In this document: positions 16,689-26,274 of the stretch, piece after piece
Layout of the letters: each line of letters opens with the position of its first letter
Position numbering within the stretch: position 1 is the stretch's first letter
Assembly (NCBI GenBank): GCA_004524445.1
Contig: SDNP01000001.1
Coordinates: forward strand, 1 to 64,000
Reading direction: 5' to 3'
Source of the DNA: Candidatus Thorarchaeota archaeon
Lineage (GTDB): Archaea; Asgardarchaeota; Thorarchaeia; Thorarchaeales; Thorarchaeaceae
Length of the DNA: 64,000 bases
Notes under the pieces: model-generated
The model's database searches: none
Told to the model about the DNA's origin: nothing
The model's input: only the letters and a program-made list of their open reading frames with translations
Program-made: the position numbers and the translations under genes

Positions 16689-17945
16689 ATGACCGACTAT
16701 AAGGTAAAAGACATTGGTCTTGCTGAAGAAGGACGCAAGCTGATTGACTATGCTGAGCAGCATATGCCAGTTCTCATGCATTTGAGAGAAAAATATGCGA
16801 GGACAAAGCCCTTGAAGGGAATGAGGATCTCTGGATGCTTACATGTGACAAAGGAAACTGCAGTCTTGGTTGAGACTCTTCGGGCAGTTGGAGCAGAAGT
16901 GGCTTGGTCAGGATGCAACCCACTGTCCACCAACGACAAAGTCGCAGCTGCCTTGGCAGCAAATGATGTGCCCATATTTGCATGGCACGGACTAGATACT
17001 GACGATTACTATTGGTGCATTGAACAAGCACTGAATATTGAACCAACACTAACATTAGATGACGGTGCTGATCTGATTTTCACAATCCATAACAAACGTA
17101 AAGAACTCATTGAAGGTCTCTATGGCGGTTCGGAGGAGACCACAACGGGAGTTATCCGAATCAGGGCTATGGCTGAAGATGGTGCTCTGAAATATCCGAT
17201 AATGGCTGTTAATGACGCTAATACCAAACACATGTTCGATAATGTATATGGTACAGGTCAGAGCTCATTCGATGGAGTGCTTCGAGCATCGGCCATTCTT
17301 ATCGCTGGAAAGACCGCAGTCATTGGGGGATATGGCTACTGCGGGCGTGGTCTGGCTATGAGAGCAAAGGGCTTGGGAGCAGACGTGATTGTAACAGAGG
17401 TAGACCCTGTTCGTGCTTTGCAGGCTCGAATGGATGGATATCGTGTGATGCCAATGAATGAGGCTGCGAAAGAGGGTGACCTATTCATCACTGCCACTGG
17501 GATGAAGGATGTGATCACTGGAGAACACATGAAGGTCATGAAGGATGGAGCTATCATTGGTAACGCAGGGCATTATGATGTAGAGATCAATAAGCCTGAC
17601 CTTGAGAAGCTCAGTACTAGTAAGGATAGAGTTCGTCCAGCCTTAGATGAGTTCAAGCTGAAGGATGGGCGAAGTATCTTCCTATTAGGAGACGGCCGTT
17701 TGGTCAATCTTGTTGCTGCTGAGGGTCACCCCTCGGAAGTTATGGACTTATCCTTCGCGGGCCAACTGAACGCAATGATGTGGATGAAAGAGCACGGGCA
17801 GAACCTGGATCCTGATGTATATGAATTCCCCGAAGAGCTTGACAAGAAGACCGCCCTGATGAAACTCGAAACTATGGGCATCTCTATAGACAAATGGACT
17901 AAAGAACAGGCGCGATATGCTCGTGCATATGCAGAGGGGACCTAA
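16689..17945 (+). CDS. ahcY: Adenosylhomocysteinase (S-adenosylhomocysteine hydrolase)
   Basis: This enzyme splits S-adenosylhomocysteine to adenosine and homocysteine, relieving inhibition of methyltransferases. 418 residues, typical of archaeal and thermophilic forms. Motifs: SGCLHVTKETAVL, SGCNPLSTNDKVAAAL, DDGADLIF, the NAD-binding GGYGYCGRGLAMRAKGLGA and the C-terminal LLGDGRLVNLVAAEGHPSEV. The open frame extends to 16482, but the family start (MTDYKVKDIGLAEEG) is ATG 16689. A TTTTAATATG element at 16648-16657 is a plausible TATA box with a very short leader. Confidence 0.96.
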   Translation: MTDYKVKDIGLAEEGRKLIDYAEQHMPVLMHLREKYARTKPLKGMRISGCLHVTKETAVLVETLRAVGAEVAWSGCNPLSTNDKVAAALAANDVPIFAWHGLDTDDYYWCIEQALNIEPTLTLDDGADLIFTIHNKRKELIEGLYGGSEETTTGVIRIRAMAEDGALKYPIMAVNDANTKHMFDNVYGTGQSSFDGVLRASAILIAGKTAVIGGYGYCGRGLAMRAKGLGADVIVTEVDPVRALQARMDGYRVMPMNEAAKEGDLFITATGMKDVITGEHMKVMKDGAIIGNAGHYDVEINKPDLEKLSTSKDRVRPALDEFKLKDGRSIFLLGDGRLVNLVAAEGHPSEVMDLSFAGQLNAMMWMKEHGQNLDPDVYEFPEELDKKTALMKLETMGISIDKWTKEQARYARAYAEGT

Positions 17946-17963
17946 TCAATCAAAAGCAGCATC

Positions 17964-18006
17964 GAGCTCCTCTCCTTTCGAATACCGCCGAGGAGCTCCC
18001 GCTTTT
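17964..18006. terminator. Bidirectional hairpin between ahcY and the convergent membrane gene
   Basis: Arms GAGCTCCTC (17964-17972) and GAGGAGCTC (17990-17998) are perfect complements, followed on the plus strand by CCGCTTTTTATT. It closes the ahcY transcript and touches the end of the convergent gene. Confidence 0.6.
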
Positions 18007-18320
18007 TATTCGTCAAGCATTGCTGTATCTACAATACTGCCATGTCTTCTAAGTAGGAGAGAAACAACAATGAGAGCTGAACCTAAGAGGATTAGAATGA
18101 ACCTCTGAATGTAAATCTCTCGTATCGCCAAACCAATATCTCCCGCCACGCTCTCGAAATTACGAGGCCCAGGAATGACTCTGGACGGCCAATAAGGCCA
18201 ACCCGAGTCCTCTATAATGAGCCACATTATGATTTCCATTAAAGGAAATGCTAGAACTCCTAATAGAAACAGAGCTACGCCAACAGCTATGAGGGGCATC
18301 CAGATCCATTTTAGATTCAA
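18006..18320 (-). CDS. Small membrane protein, two or three helices
   Basis: About 104 residues. A hydrophobic hairpin at the N-terminus (MPLIAVGVALFLLGVLAFPL, then IIMWLII), a short polar loop with several Pro and Trp, then a C-terminal helix (FILILLGSALIVVSLLL) and a polar tail. TTG 18320 has GGAGAGGG at good spacing; an in-frame TTG at 18326 is too close. No family recognised. Confidence 0.6.
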   Translation of the reverse strand: MNLKWIWMPLIAVGVALFLLGVLAFPLMEIIMWLIIEDSGWPYWPSRVIPGPRNFESVAGDIGLAIREIYIQRFILILLGSALIVVSLLLRRHGSIVDTAMLDE

Positions 18321-18479
18321 GACCAAATCCCTCTCCTATATGAGAAGAGCCTCAAGATATATGATTTTTGGCAGCTTTGCCTTCTTGCTGTTGTTCTGTG
18401 GTATGTTGTAGCACTAGCCCTCCAAAAAGGAGATATTCTTTCACGTTAAGTAGTGATATTGTCAGGCGGTGGAGCCATC

Positions 18480-19475
18480 ATGCAACAAAGTGGTAGTTCG
18501 GGGAAAGTAATCATTGTGACATTGATAGTTATTGCAGTCGCCGCAGCCGGTTTTGCAGTCATCGTTTCAAATCCACTTGCAGGCAATGACGACAATCAAG
18601 ACCCTTATGGGAAAGATCCATTTGATGTGCCTTTAAATGACTCATCAATCTTCATACATTCGGATAGTTCATTCATTTCCTTAGCTCAGGCAAGAAACTG
18701 GACTGGCAATGGTACCGCCAATGACCCGACTATCATTGAAGGACTCGGAATTCAATCATCAGATTATTGTATTTACATTGAATCAGTCACGATGTATTTC
18801 ATCATTCAAAACTGCACTCTTGTGTCGCAACCCGACATGTACGATGGACTGGGAATATACTTGCGAAATTGCAGCCATGCGTCAATCCTAAACTGCTCGG
18901 TTAGTGCTGGCCTCTCAGGGATAGAAATTTTCCAAGCAAACAACACGGTTGTAGAAGACTGCCTTGTTCAATCACGGGCTTTTGCTGTCAATGTCAGCGG
19001 CTCTACGCAATCATTAATTATGAATAATAGAATCAAAGGCAATTTTTCTGGTATTTCTGTTATCTGCTCCAATCAGACTCAAATCCTGAACAACACTGTG
19101 ACCCAGGGAAGATTCGGTCTCATTTCACAGTTTTCATTCTACTGCAACATGAGTGATAATATTTTGAGTTTCAATGAGGATGGAGCTGTGGTGGAGGGAC
19201 GGTGCGGCAACTGGTACATATTGGGCAATACGTTCGTGAATAACTCAAGACGGGGAATCTCCCTTACACAGAACACATCATTTTGTGTGCTTTATGGCAA
19301 TAGATTGGGTTGGAATCCAGAGGGCAACGCATTGGACAATGGACTTGAAAATCTGTGGGATGATGGTATAGGAACTGGGAATTATTGGCATGACTACTCT
19401 GGATTCGGAACTTATGCTATTCCTGGGTCCGCAAATATTGTTGATAACTACCCTTTTCCCCTAACTTCACCATAG
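18480..19475 (+). CDS. Secreted parallel beta-helix (NosD-like) protein
   Basis: 331 residues. An N-terminal membrane anchor or signal helix (VIIVTLIVIAVAAAGFAVIV) is followed by the typical start IFIHSDSSF ... NWTGNGTANDPTIIEGLGI and then about seven turns of right-handed beta-helix with N-rich repeats (NNRIKGNFSGISV, LNNTVTQGRFGLI, GNTFVNNSRRGI). Ends LWDDGIGTGNYWHDYSGF, the usual C-terminal cap of archaeal surface repeats. ATG 18480 has GGTGGAG six bases upstream. Many N-x-S/T sites suggest N-glycosylation. Role: cell-surface protein, possibly carbohydrate binding. Confidence 0.82.
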   Translation: MQQSGSSGKVIIVTLIVIAVAAAGFAVIVSNPLAGNDDNQDPYGKDPFDVPLNDSSIFIHSDSSFISLAQARNWTGNGTANDPTIIEGLGIQSSDYCIYIESVTMYFIIQNCTLVSQPDMYDGLGIYLRNCSHASILNCSVSAGLSGIEIFQANNTVVEDCLVQSRAFAVNVSGSTQSLIMNNRIKGNFSGISVICSNQTQILNNTVTQGRFGLISQFSFYCNMSDNILSFNEDGAVVEGRCGNWYILGNTFVNNSRRGISLTQNTSFCVLYGNRLGWNPEGNALDNGLENLWDDGIGTGNYWHDYSGFGTYAIPGSANIVDNYPFPLTSP

Positions 19476-19581
19476 AGTGGTTCTTCAGTCAATAGTTGCA
19501 GATGCCTCTACTGTGGACTAGACTCTTATGCTACCGTCACATAGATTATACTGATGAATTATCTGAATAGAGGAATGACTA

Positions 19582-19833
19582 ATGAAATCTGTACCAGACA
19601 CCGAGGAGAATGTAGAAATCTGCAGGCATTTCTGCGGTCCATGTCCTACCTTTCAATCCAATGAACTGAGAAAGGAGGAACCCAAGCTTCTTTTCTGTTC
19701 ACGAGGGGTCTCAAAAAAGCCAAATGAAGACATAGATGACATGGGATGTAATTGCCCCCAGTGCGAAGTCTTCGAAAAATACGAACTTGAGGGCGGCTGG
19801 TTCTGTATACATGGAACAGAGGGACGTCAGTAG
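19582..19833 (+). CDS. Cysteine-rich small protein (DUF2769-like)
   Basis: 83 residues with a characteristic Cys pattern: CRHFCGPCPTF, LLFCSRG, MGCNCPQCEVFEKYEL and WFCIHG. This matches the DUF2769 family, found in anaerobic archaea and of unknown function; the cysteines probably bind a metal or an Fe-S cluster. ATG 19582 with GAGGAATG upstream. Single gene. Confidence 0.82.
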   Translation: MKSVPDTEENVEICRHFCGPCPTFQSNELRKEEPKLLFCSRGVSKKPNEDIDDMGCNCPQCEVFEKYELEGGWFCIHGTEGRQ

Positions 19834-19892
19834 AGTACCGAATTCTCATATATTGTGACTTGCTGCTGCCAATCTCGAAGTAATTCGCCGTT

Positions 19893-20069
19893 TCACATCT
19901 GGCTTGCTATTACCATAATAAGAATCAGAATGGGAATCACTATCCAAACCAGAAATAATAGTTGGTTCCCTTTTGGTGTTCCCATGTGCTTACAAAATGA
20001 GCAGTATGGTGTTTGATTAGATTCTACAGCAGAGTCTTTTTCAATCTCAAGAACTTCCTCATCTGACAT
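19893..20069 (-). CDS. 58-residue membrane protein with CxxC motif
   Basis: ATG 20069 opens a 58-codon frame: acidic N-terminus (SDEEVLEIEKDSAVES), a CxxC motif (PYCSFCKHMG), and one C-terminal helix (LLFLVWIVIPILILIMVIA). The combination of a half zinc ribbon and a membrane anchor is common in small archaeal proteins. There is no strong ribosome site, so it could be leaderless. Confidence 0.5.
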   Translation of the reverse strand: MSDEEVLEIEKDSAVESNQTPYCSFCKHMGTPKGNQLLFLVWIVIPILILIMVIASQM

Positions 20070-20383
20070 TAGTACCGATGGTCACTCTCGTCATTTTCTT
20101 ATTATGTTTGACCTTTGGTTGAAACGATGCAGAGATGTTTTTTTGCATCCCTTTGAAAACAAAGAGGTGGAGCCAGCAAGGCATCTTTTGGGTGTGGTAA
20201 CATTTGGTAGATACATTACCATGATGATCCCTGCGAGCTGCCACCAGTAGTCGATATAGGCTTATGCCACTAAAGATTTTTCTCTCCGTTGGTCTCTATT
20301 TATAAGCAAGGGATGGAATAATGCACTTTTTGCAACAAACAATAAATACTTCCTTTGTATTCCTGCAACAATGGTTGAGAATC
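20070..20383. other. Intergenic stretch of about 314 bases, one candidate TATA box
   Basis: No convincing gene. A plus-strand TATTTATAAG at 20297-20306 is a good TATA box for the secreted protein that follows; transcription would then begin near 20325-20330, downstream of the longer in-frame start at 20321, which supports ATG 20384 as the real start. Confidence 0.45.
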
Positions 20384-20884
20384 ATGACTCTTGCAACGAG
20401 TTCTAGACGGTCGCCTCGTTCTAGAAGAATTCAAAGGATCTTCCTAGTAGGTATTCTTCTCATTGCCTTGCTGTTCGTAGTTAATGTTCGTACGGTGAGT
20501 GCGGCTGGGGAAACAGAACAGGGTTTTCAGGTTACGATAGAGGATGCGCTCTACACTGATCTTGATGGCGATGGGTATGAAGACGACGTGTTTGTATACG
20601 TCCGATTCGATTTAGGCGAGTTCTGTTACTACGAATTTGCCTACATCATAACGCTCACCCTTCCCTCTGGTGCCGAATATGCTTACTTGGTTTACGTATG
20701 GGCGTGGGCAGATTATGTCTATACGAACAACTTGTTCATCGACCATGCGACTGAATCTGGAGACTATCAAGTCTACGTCGATGCCATTCTTATCATTCCT
20801 GAGGATGCGACTGATTCGCAGTCGTGCATCTTCGATCCTCCGGGTGGGAGCGAAGGAGGCCCTCCAGCCTTTCACGTATACTAG
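20384..20884 (+). CDS. Secreted protein with Asp-rich calcium-site-like motif
   Basis: About 166 residues: a basic N-terminus (SSRRSPRSRRIQR), signal helix (FLVGILLIALLFVVNVRTVSA), then a mostly beta domain. The segment DLDGDGYEDDVFVYV has the DxDxDG spacing of calcium-binding loops, as in surface proteins that carry dockerin- or FG-GAP-like repeats. Aromatic-rich strands follow (EYAYLVYVWAWADYVY). Function unknown; exported or membrane-tethered. Confidence 0.62.
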   Translation: MTLATSSRRSPRSRRIQRIFLVGILLIALLFVVNVRTVSAAGETEQGFQVTIEDALYTDLDGDGYEDDVFVYVRFDLGEFCYYEFAYIITLTLPSGAEYAYLVYVWAWADYVYTNNLFIDHATESGDYQVYVDAILIIPEDATDSQSCIFDPPGGSEGGPPAFHVY

Positions 20885-20963
20885 TGATACGATGCTGTAA
20901 ATGGTCAATGTGAGAACAAAACCAATGACGAAGCTGGCGATACTAAGTAGGCGTGATTAACAA

Positions 20964-22148
20964 ATGGTGGCGTGGCGGGCATATGACCTTGACTTGAAGG
21001 ACTATCTCATATTCTTGAGCCTTGAGAAGAATCCCAATCTCAGTAATAACGCCGTAGGAAAAGAAGTTGGCCTCTCATCAGAGGCTGTTCGTTTGCGCCG
21101 CCAGCATATGAAGGATGAAGGATTTCTTCGTCCAGATAGCATTATTGAAGATCCTTTACTCGGCAACAGGGAGCAAACGGAAACTGAATCTGTCTATAAT
21201 CCGAGCAAACTTGGCCTCGAACGACAGCATGTGGTTTTCCAGGGAATCAGAGACAGAAAAGCACTAAACAACATCAAGAGAGTCTGTGATGAACACCCCT
21301 ACACCCATTACAGGGTGATGGCATATGCAGACGGCGCTGCAGTATATGCCCAGTTTGATGTTCCTGCTGCTGCCACAACGGCCATGCGGGAGTTCTACAA
21401 CCGTATCGGCAAAACCGAGTTAGTGGAGAGCATATTCATCCAACCTACTGCTTTCAGCTCTGAAACCAAAGCGGATTTTCAGAACTGGGATATTAATGAG
21501 AGTAAGTGGGAGATTGAATATGGGACCAAGTCAAAGACTGGTGAACGACAGAGCAGAGTGGAATCTATCTGGGTATCATTCTTGAATGGGTGGGAAAGGA
21601 AACCTCTACAGGCAGAGAAGATCGAGCGAGTGCATGATTTTGACTTATTAGATATGCAACTACTCCGAGAAATTACCATAAACTCTCAGCCAAAAATCAA
21701 AGCATTGGGTGATGTCTACAGCCGGGACCCCACAACCATATCTAGAAGACTGAAGCGACTCAAGAGATTGGTGGCCCACGACGAGGTTCTCTATTACGAT
21801 AGGTCCGTCTTTGATTTGACTTACCCTCAGTTAATAATGGGGCGATTCAAATCGGGTTCGGAACTGGATGCTGCATCATTGCATGGATTCATTCAGTCGG
21901 AGGCCCTTCCATTCCTGTGCAAGGCAACATTCGATGAAGAAACCTTCTGTCTCTACTTGACGACCCCTCCCTCTTTTGCTCCCGAGTTTTCAGAATTTAT
22001 CTGGGAGCACGCGTCACAGGTTAGAGTGTATCAGCTGCAGCTGGATTCATCCTTCACTTACTATTTCTACTACAAGAATCACCAAGGCGACAGAGGTTGG
22101 CGGATAGATAGAGAATATCTCGTTGACTTACCTCTCCAGGTCCTCTGA
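20964..22148 (+). CDS. Large Lrp-like two-HTH transcription regulator
   Basis: 394 residues. N-terminal winged helix (LDLKDYLIFLSLEKNPNLSN, VGKEVGLSSEAVRLRRQHM), a long middle domain, a second winged helix (LLREITINSQPKIKALGDVY, TTISRRLKRLKRL) and a C-terminal sensory-type domain. The arrangement resembles a fused pair of Lrp/AsnC-like units, like the protein at 15641 but with little sequence in common. It sits upstream of the subtilase gene on the same strand, with a separate promoter between. Confidence 0.68.
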   Translation: MVAWRAYDLDLKDYLIFLSLEKNPNLSNNAVGKEVGLSSEAVRLRRQHMKDEGFLRPDSIIEDPLLGNREQTETESVYNPSKLGLERQHVVFQGIRDRKALNNIKRVCDEHPYTHYRVMAYADGAAVYAQFDVPAAATTAMREFYNRIGKTELVESIFIQPTAFSSETKADFQNWDINESKWEIEYGTKSKTGERQSRVESIWVSFLNGWERKPLQAEKIERVHDFDLLDMQLLREITINSQPKIKALGDVYSRDPTTISRRLKRLKRLVAHDEVLYYDRSVFDLTYPQLIMGRFKSGSELDAASLHGFIQSEALPFLCKATFDEETFCLYLTTPPSFAPEFSEFIWEHASQVRVYQLQLDSSFTYYFYYKNHQGDRGWRIDREYLVDLPLQVL

Positions 22149-22215
22149 AGGTATCATCTCTCACCCATCTTGACGAGCTTATGCCTCTCTACTTTTATGC
22201 AGTTTCACCAAGTAG

Positions 22216-22226
22216 TATTTATATAC
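22216..22226 (+). promoter_or_regulatory. TATA box of the subtilase gene
   Basis: TATTTATATAC is a near-consensus archaeal TATA box. It lies about 100 bases before ATG 22323, giving a predicted leader of about 75-80 bases. The same TTTATATAC core occurs before the gene at 43810. Confidence 0.6.
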
Positions 22227-22322
22227 ACGTTTGTTTTAACTGCTTAACATGATTGAACGCTCTTTCTTGGGGTTGTTCAATAAGCTTCACCTCTAGAAGG
22301 GGTGAGGCTGCCGGTGATAGTA

Positions 22323-24167
22323 ATGAAAAGCAGACAGAAATTTTTGCTGTTGACCTTTGTGATGGTACCGGCGCTTCTTTTTTCGAGCACAGCAAGTGCA
22401 ACCAATGGTGCTGTCACGCTAGGTCCACAGAAACATGTTAACGCTGTTATCTTCTTCAGCGATGATATTGAGGTAAACCTCCCTGATGCGGAGATTTTTC
22501 ATCAATATGATAATCTGAATGGAATAGCTGCAAGAATACCTGAGAGTTTGTATAAGACACTCGAAAACTCTTGGTTCGTCGAGTCTATTGCTCTAGACGG
22601 CGAAATGAGCCTCTATCAAGATACGCTGGATTGGGGTGTGGATGATGTTGAGGCTGAAAGAGTCTGGGGCGGTTTCGAAGATGCCAAAGACGTAGTACCA
22701 GGAAACGTTGCAGGTGCTGGTGTTAAGGTTGCAATACTTGACACAGGAATAGACTATACTCACCCCGACTTGGACGATGTGTATGCGGGAGGATACGACT
22801 ATGTTGACAATGATGCTGACCCCTTGGATGGGAATGGCCATGGCACTCATTGTGCTGGGATTGTTGCAGCCGAGGATAATGGTGAAGGAGTAATCGGTGT
22901 AGCTCCGAAAACCAGTATCTACTCAGTGAGAGTTCTAGATGATCAGGGTTCTGGTTACACCAGTGACATTATTGCTGGCATCGACTGGGCTGTGGACAAT
23001 GGCATGAATGTCGTTTCCATGAGCCTTGGCGGCGGAGGATATGACTCGTCATTTGATGCCGCTATTAATCGTGCATATGATGCAGGTTTGGTGGTAGTAG
23101 CAGCATCGGGTAATGACGGAGAAGGTACCATATCCTATCCAGCAGCTTATGACAATGCTATAGCCGTAGGTGCTATCGACTCGAATCATGATCTTGCCAG
23201 CTTTAGCAATTATGGCTCTGAGCAAGAGGTCGTTGCTCCTGGCGTTGATATCTATAGTACTATGCCAACTTACAGTGTCACCCTTACCTCTTGGTGGTAT
23301 GGCTACAACCAAAACTACGATCAGATGAGTGGCACCTCAATGGCTTGCCCCATGGTCGCTGGTGTTGTATCATTGATTCTCGATGCAAATCCAGATTTAA
23401 CGCCCAGTGAAGTCAGAGATATTCTCCATACAACATCTGTTGATTACGGTGCCAATGGCTGGGACCAATACTTTGGCTGGGGTGCAGTCGATGCTGAAGC
23501 AGCCGTGGATCAGGCGGGAGGCGGTGGAACGCCAAGCGATGACCCGCCATCATGCTTAGTAGCCGATCCAGCGGAAGGTGCAATTGTGTCAGGCGCCCAC
23601 CGAGTTCTGGTATCCGCAAGTGATGACAATAGCGTGTCAAAGGTTGAGGTCAGGATAGACACTGGAACTTGGATTGACATAACAACCAACTTTGATGGAA
23701 CATACTACTATTATGACTGGGACACAACTCAATATGCCGATGGATCCCATGACGTAAGTGCTAGGGCAACCGATTCCGTTGGTCAGACTACAACGGACAC
23801 CAATTCCGTTTCAGTAAACAATGATGGTGGTAGTGCTGATACCCTGTATGTGGCTTCAATTGATATGTGGTATGAGGAGTTCAGATTCTGGTTCTGGCGA
23901 TGGTATGACGTATACACCGAAGTGACAGTCCACGATGGAACTGGGAGCCCTCTATCAGGCGTTACGGTGTCCATCGATATGACACTTCCAAGTGGAAGCC
24001 ATGCAACTGGCAGTGCTGACACAGGAAGTGACGGTACTGTGACATTTGTATATGAAAGCGGTGACCAAGGAACATACACATCCACAGTGACGAACCTCGA
24101 GAAGACAGGATACACATATGATTCTTCTAGCAATGTGGAATCATCTGAAAGCCTATCAGTTCCGTAG
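22323..24167 (+). CDS. Secreted subtilisin-family serine protease
   Basis: About 614 residues. Signal peptide (FLLLTFVMVPALLFSSTASA), an inhibitor-like propeptide of about 90 residues, then the S8 catalytic domain with the triad Asp in VAILDTGIDYTHPD, His in GNGHGTHCAG and Ser in SGTSMACPMVAG, plus the oxyanion Asn in ASGNDG. Two beta-sandwich domains follow: one Ig-like (SVSKVEVRIDTG, YADGSHDVSARATDS) and one Big-like (GTGSPLSGVTVSIDM). No C-terminal membrane anchor, so it is probably released. Expected role: extracellular proteolysis of peptides for growth. Confidence 0.93.
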   Translation: MKSRQKFLLLTFVMVPALLFSSTASATNGAVTLGPQKHVNAVIFFSDDIEVNLPDAEIFHQYDNLNGIAARIPESLYKTLENSWFVESIALDGEMSLYQDTLDWGVDDVEAERVWGGFEDAKDVVPGNVAGAGVKVAILDTGIDYTHPDLDDVYAGGYDYVDNDADPLDGNGHGTHCAGIVAAEDNGEGVIGVAPKTSIYSVRVLDDQGSGYTSDIIAGIDWAVDNGMNVVSMSLGGGGYDSSFDAAINRAYDAGLVVVAASGNDGEGTISYPAAYDNAIAVGAIDSNHDLASFSNYGSEQEVVAPGVDIYSTMPTYSVTLTSWWYGYNQNYDQMSGTSMACPMVAGVVSLILDANPDLTPSEVRDILHTTSVDYGANGWDQYFGWGAVDAEAAVDQAGGGGTPSDDPPSCLVADPAEGAIVSGAHRVLVSASDDNSVSKVEVRIDTGTWIDITTNFDGTYYYYDWDTTQYADGSHDVSARATDSVGQTTTDTNSVSVNNDGGSADTLYVASIDMWYEEFRFWFWRWYDVYTEVTVHDGTGSPLSGVTVSIDMTLPSGSHATGSADTGSDGTVTFVYESGDQGTYTSTVTNLEKTGYTYDSSSNVESSESLSVP

Positions 24168-24190
24168 ACTCGCTTTCGATGCTTAGTATT

Positions 24191-24221
24191 GGAATCCCAT
24201 CACTCTGGGATTCCATCTTTA
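24191..24221 (+). terminator. Hairpin and T-rich tract after the subtilase gene
   Basis: Arms GGAATCCCA (24191-24199) and TGGGATTCC (24206-24214) pair perfectly around a six-base loop and are followed by ATCTTTATTTTT. A typical intrinsic-type terminator 25 bases after the stop. Confidence 0.65.
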
Positions 24222-24343
24222 TTTTTCGACGTCTTTGCTCATTTCGTCCAACATTTTTCAGATCTCGTTTTCATCTGTTGCAAGGATTATAGGACAAGTC
24301 TTAAGATATTCACGGATTCGCAGCTTCGTGAGCTGACAAATGA

Positions 24344-24622
24344 ATGGCCGAGTACTGTGTCATGGTAAAGGGTCCATGTCGAGGCAAGAAATGTGACTTC
24401 TGGGCCAGAATTAGAATACAGAAACGAACACTCAAGGCGCTCATCAAAGAAGCTAGGGAGAGTATCCATGAATGTCAGGATTTAGACCACGATTCAAAGC
24501 GGGTGGCCATGGATGGATTCTGGTATCAGCTTGGTATCAGAGACATGGATAGACTATGTGAAGAGGAACCTAGTCTATGCGAGAAGATCCGGCGCGTAGA
24601 AAGAGCGGTTCTACCCATATAG
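24344..24622 (+). CDS. Small conserved-looking protein with N-terminal CxxxxC
   Basis: 92 residues, helical and highly charged, with Cys in YCVMVKGPCRGKKCDFWARI and further Cys residues at HECQD, LCEEEPSLC. No signal or membrane segment. The Cys and charged helices suggest a small metal-binding protein. No family recognised. Its stop lies five bases from the end of the convergent oxidase gene. Confidence 0.55.
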   Translation: MAEYCVMVKGPCRGKKCDFWARIRIQKRTLKALIKEARESIHECQDLDHDSKRVAMDGFWYQLGIRDMDRLCEEEPSLCEKIRRVERAVLPI

Positions 24623-24627
24623 GCCCC

Positions 24628-26274
24628 CTATCTATCCGGAGGGACTTCTATCATATTACCTCTATTGAGTAACCACTGAGGATCTATTGCTTGCTTAACT
24701 GCCTGCATTTCTTTGATGCCTTTATCTCCATACATGACTTTCAAGAAATCACGTTTCAATTTTCCAATGCCATGTTCAGCAGCAACAGTCCCTCCCAACT
24801 GAACAGCTCTTTTTGCAAAGATCATGTAGTTGTCCATACCTTGCTCAACTTCTTCATTGTTTCTTGGAAGCATATTGACATGCAGATGATTGTTTCCTAT
24901 ATGCCCAAAAATGACATACTCCATCCCTTGTTCTTCCAATACTTCTCTATAGAACTTCAAATACTCCCTCAGTGCCTGGTCTGGAACCGCCATGTCTGTG
25001 CCGATTTTGTGGACCTTGTGATACTGCGCCTTCCGTTGTGCAATAAGTGCATTGACAGTTTCAGGTACAAAATGGCGTACTGTCTTCATCTTCTCTAATT
25101 CAGTTCGATCCAGTCCGGCCCAGCTTGACTCCGATGAGGAATTATGCTCGTTGAGGACCATTTCCAAACCCATTACGAGGTCTTCCATGTTTTCCTCAGT
25201 ATATTCAAATTCAAAGAACACAATTGCATTTGTGTCTTCAGACAGAGCGGGAACTGTAATTCCAGCGTCACTTGCTTTTTCACGAATCATATCTAATGCG
25301 TTCGGACCAAAGTATTCCAAGAAGTCCATCTTTACCGGGCTGTCCGGGGCTCGGATATCATATACAAAGTCGACTGCATCTTCTTCAGTGGGGAAAAATG
25401 CCATCACTGTCATGATTTCCTCAGGGAGCTTCACAAGGCCCAATTCAGCCATGGTGATTACACCCAAGATGCCTTCGGACCCAATAAACAGGTCTATCAA
25501 ATCCATCTCATGCCTAGCGAAGAGACCGGCTGCATTCTTTGTATTTGGCATCTCATAAGTCGGCACTTGGATTCGAATTGTGCTACCATTAGATAGAATG
25601 AATTCAAATTCGCCATCTTCTGAAATCACTTCCCCGCGTTTGATATCAATCAGCTCTCCATTAGGTAATACCACCCTAATTCTGCGTACCCAGTTTCTCA
25701 CCGCTCCATACTTGAATGTACGAGCGCCAGAAGCATTGCATGCTGTAATTCCCCCTATCCATGCGCTCATCTCAGTCGGATCGACTGGGAACGTAAGGTC
25801 TCCATTTTCTTGCATGAACTTCTCCATATCTTCCTCATAAGCGGTCTTTTCTTCTCCACTCAATTCATCCATTTTTCTACCTGAAACACTCTTGACCAGA
25901 TCCTCCAATAGGACTCCCGCCTCAGCTGCAATAGAATAGAGCTCTTCCTCAGGATTCCACTTCAGGTAAAGCAATCTATCCATTTTTTCGAGGTTCAGTG
26001 CAATGCCCCCTAATGGGACTGCAGCTCCAGTGAGCCCAGTTCTTCCACCTTGAATTGTGACAGGAACTCCGTTTTCATAGGCGTTTCTAAGGATAGTTGC
26101 AATTTCGGTCTCAGTGGTAGGAAAAACGAGCTTATCAGCGTCGCCGTCAAATGAATGACTCTCGTCATCCAAATAGAGTGCATAGGTATCTCTAATTTCC
26201 TCTTTGTCAGTTACCATCTTAACTTCCGACAAATCAACTTCATCTAACAGATTTGCCCTGATTTGATTACTCAT
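24628..26274 (-). CDS. FAD-linked oxidase (GlcD/D-lactate dehydrogenase type)
   Basis: About 548 residues. FAD_binding_4 domain with PTTETEIATILRNA, the flavin-contacting QGGRTGLTGAAVP and SAWIGGITACNASGARTFKYG, then a C-terminal GlcD-type domain with GHIGNNHLHVNMLP and AAEHGIGKLKRDF. These enzymes oxidise D-lactate, glycolate or other D-2-hydroxyacids. It lacks an adjoining Fe-S subunit (GlcF) in the window, so the electron acceptor is unknown. ATG 26274 is used because GAGG is seven bases before it. Confidence 0.87.
   Translation of the reverse strand: MSNQIRANLLDEVDLSEVKMVTDKEEIRDTYALYLDDESHSFDGDADKLVFPTTETEIATILRNAYENGVPVTIQGGRTGLTGAAVPLGGIALNLEKMDRLLYLKWNPEEELYSIAAEAGVLLEDLVKSVSGRKMDELSGEEKTAYEEDMEKFMQENGDLTFPVDPTEMSAWIGGITACNASGARTFKYGAVRNWVRRIRVVLPNGELIDIKRGEVISEDGEFEFILSNGSTIRIQVPTYEMPNTKNAAGLFARHEMDLIDLFIGSEGILGVITMAELGLVKLPEEIMTVMAFFPTEEDAVDFVYDIRAPDSPVKMDFLEYFGPNALDMIREKASDAGITVPALSEDTNAIVFFEFEYTEENMEDLVMGLEMVLNEHNSSSESSWAGLDRTELEKMKTVRHFVPETVNALIAQRKAQYHKVHKIGTDMAVPDQALREYLKFYREVLEEQGMEYVIFGHIGNNHLHVNMLPRNNEEVEQGMDNYMIFAKRAVQLGGTVAAEHGIGKLKRDFLKVMYGDKGIKEMQAVKQAIDPQWLLNRGNMIEVPPDR

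Noticed and set aside
20059..20244. A 61-codon minus-strand frame before the small CxxC membrane protein
   Set aside because: Overlaps the better frame at 19893-20069 and shows no recognisable pattern.
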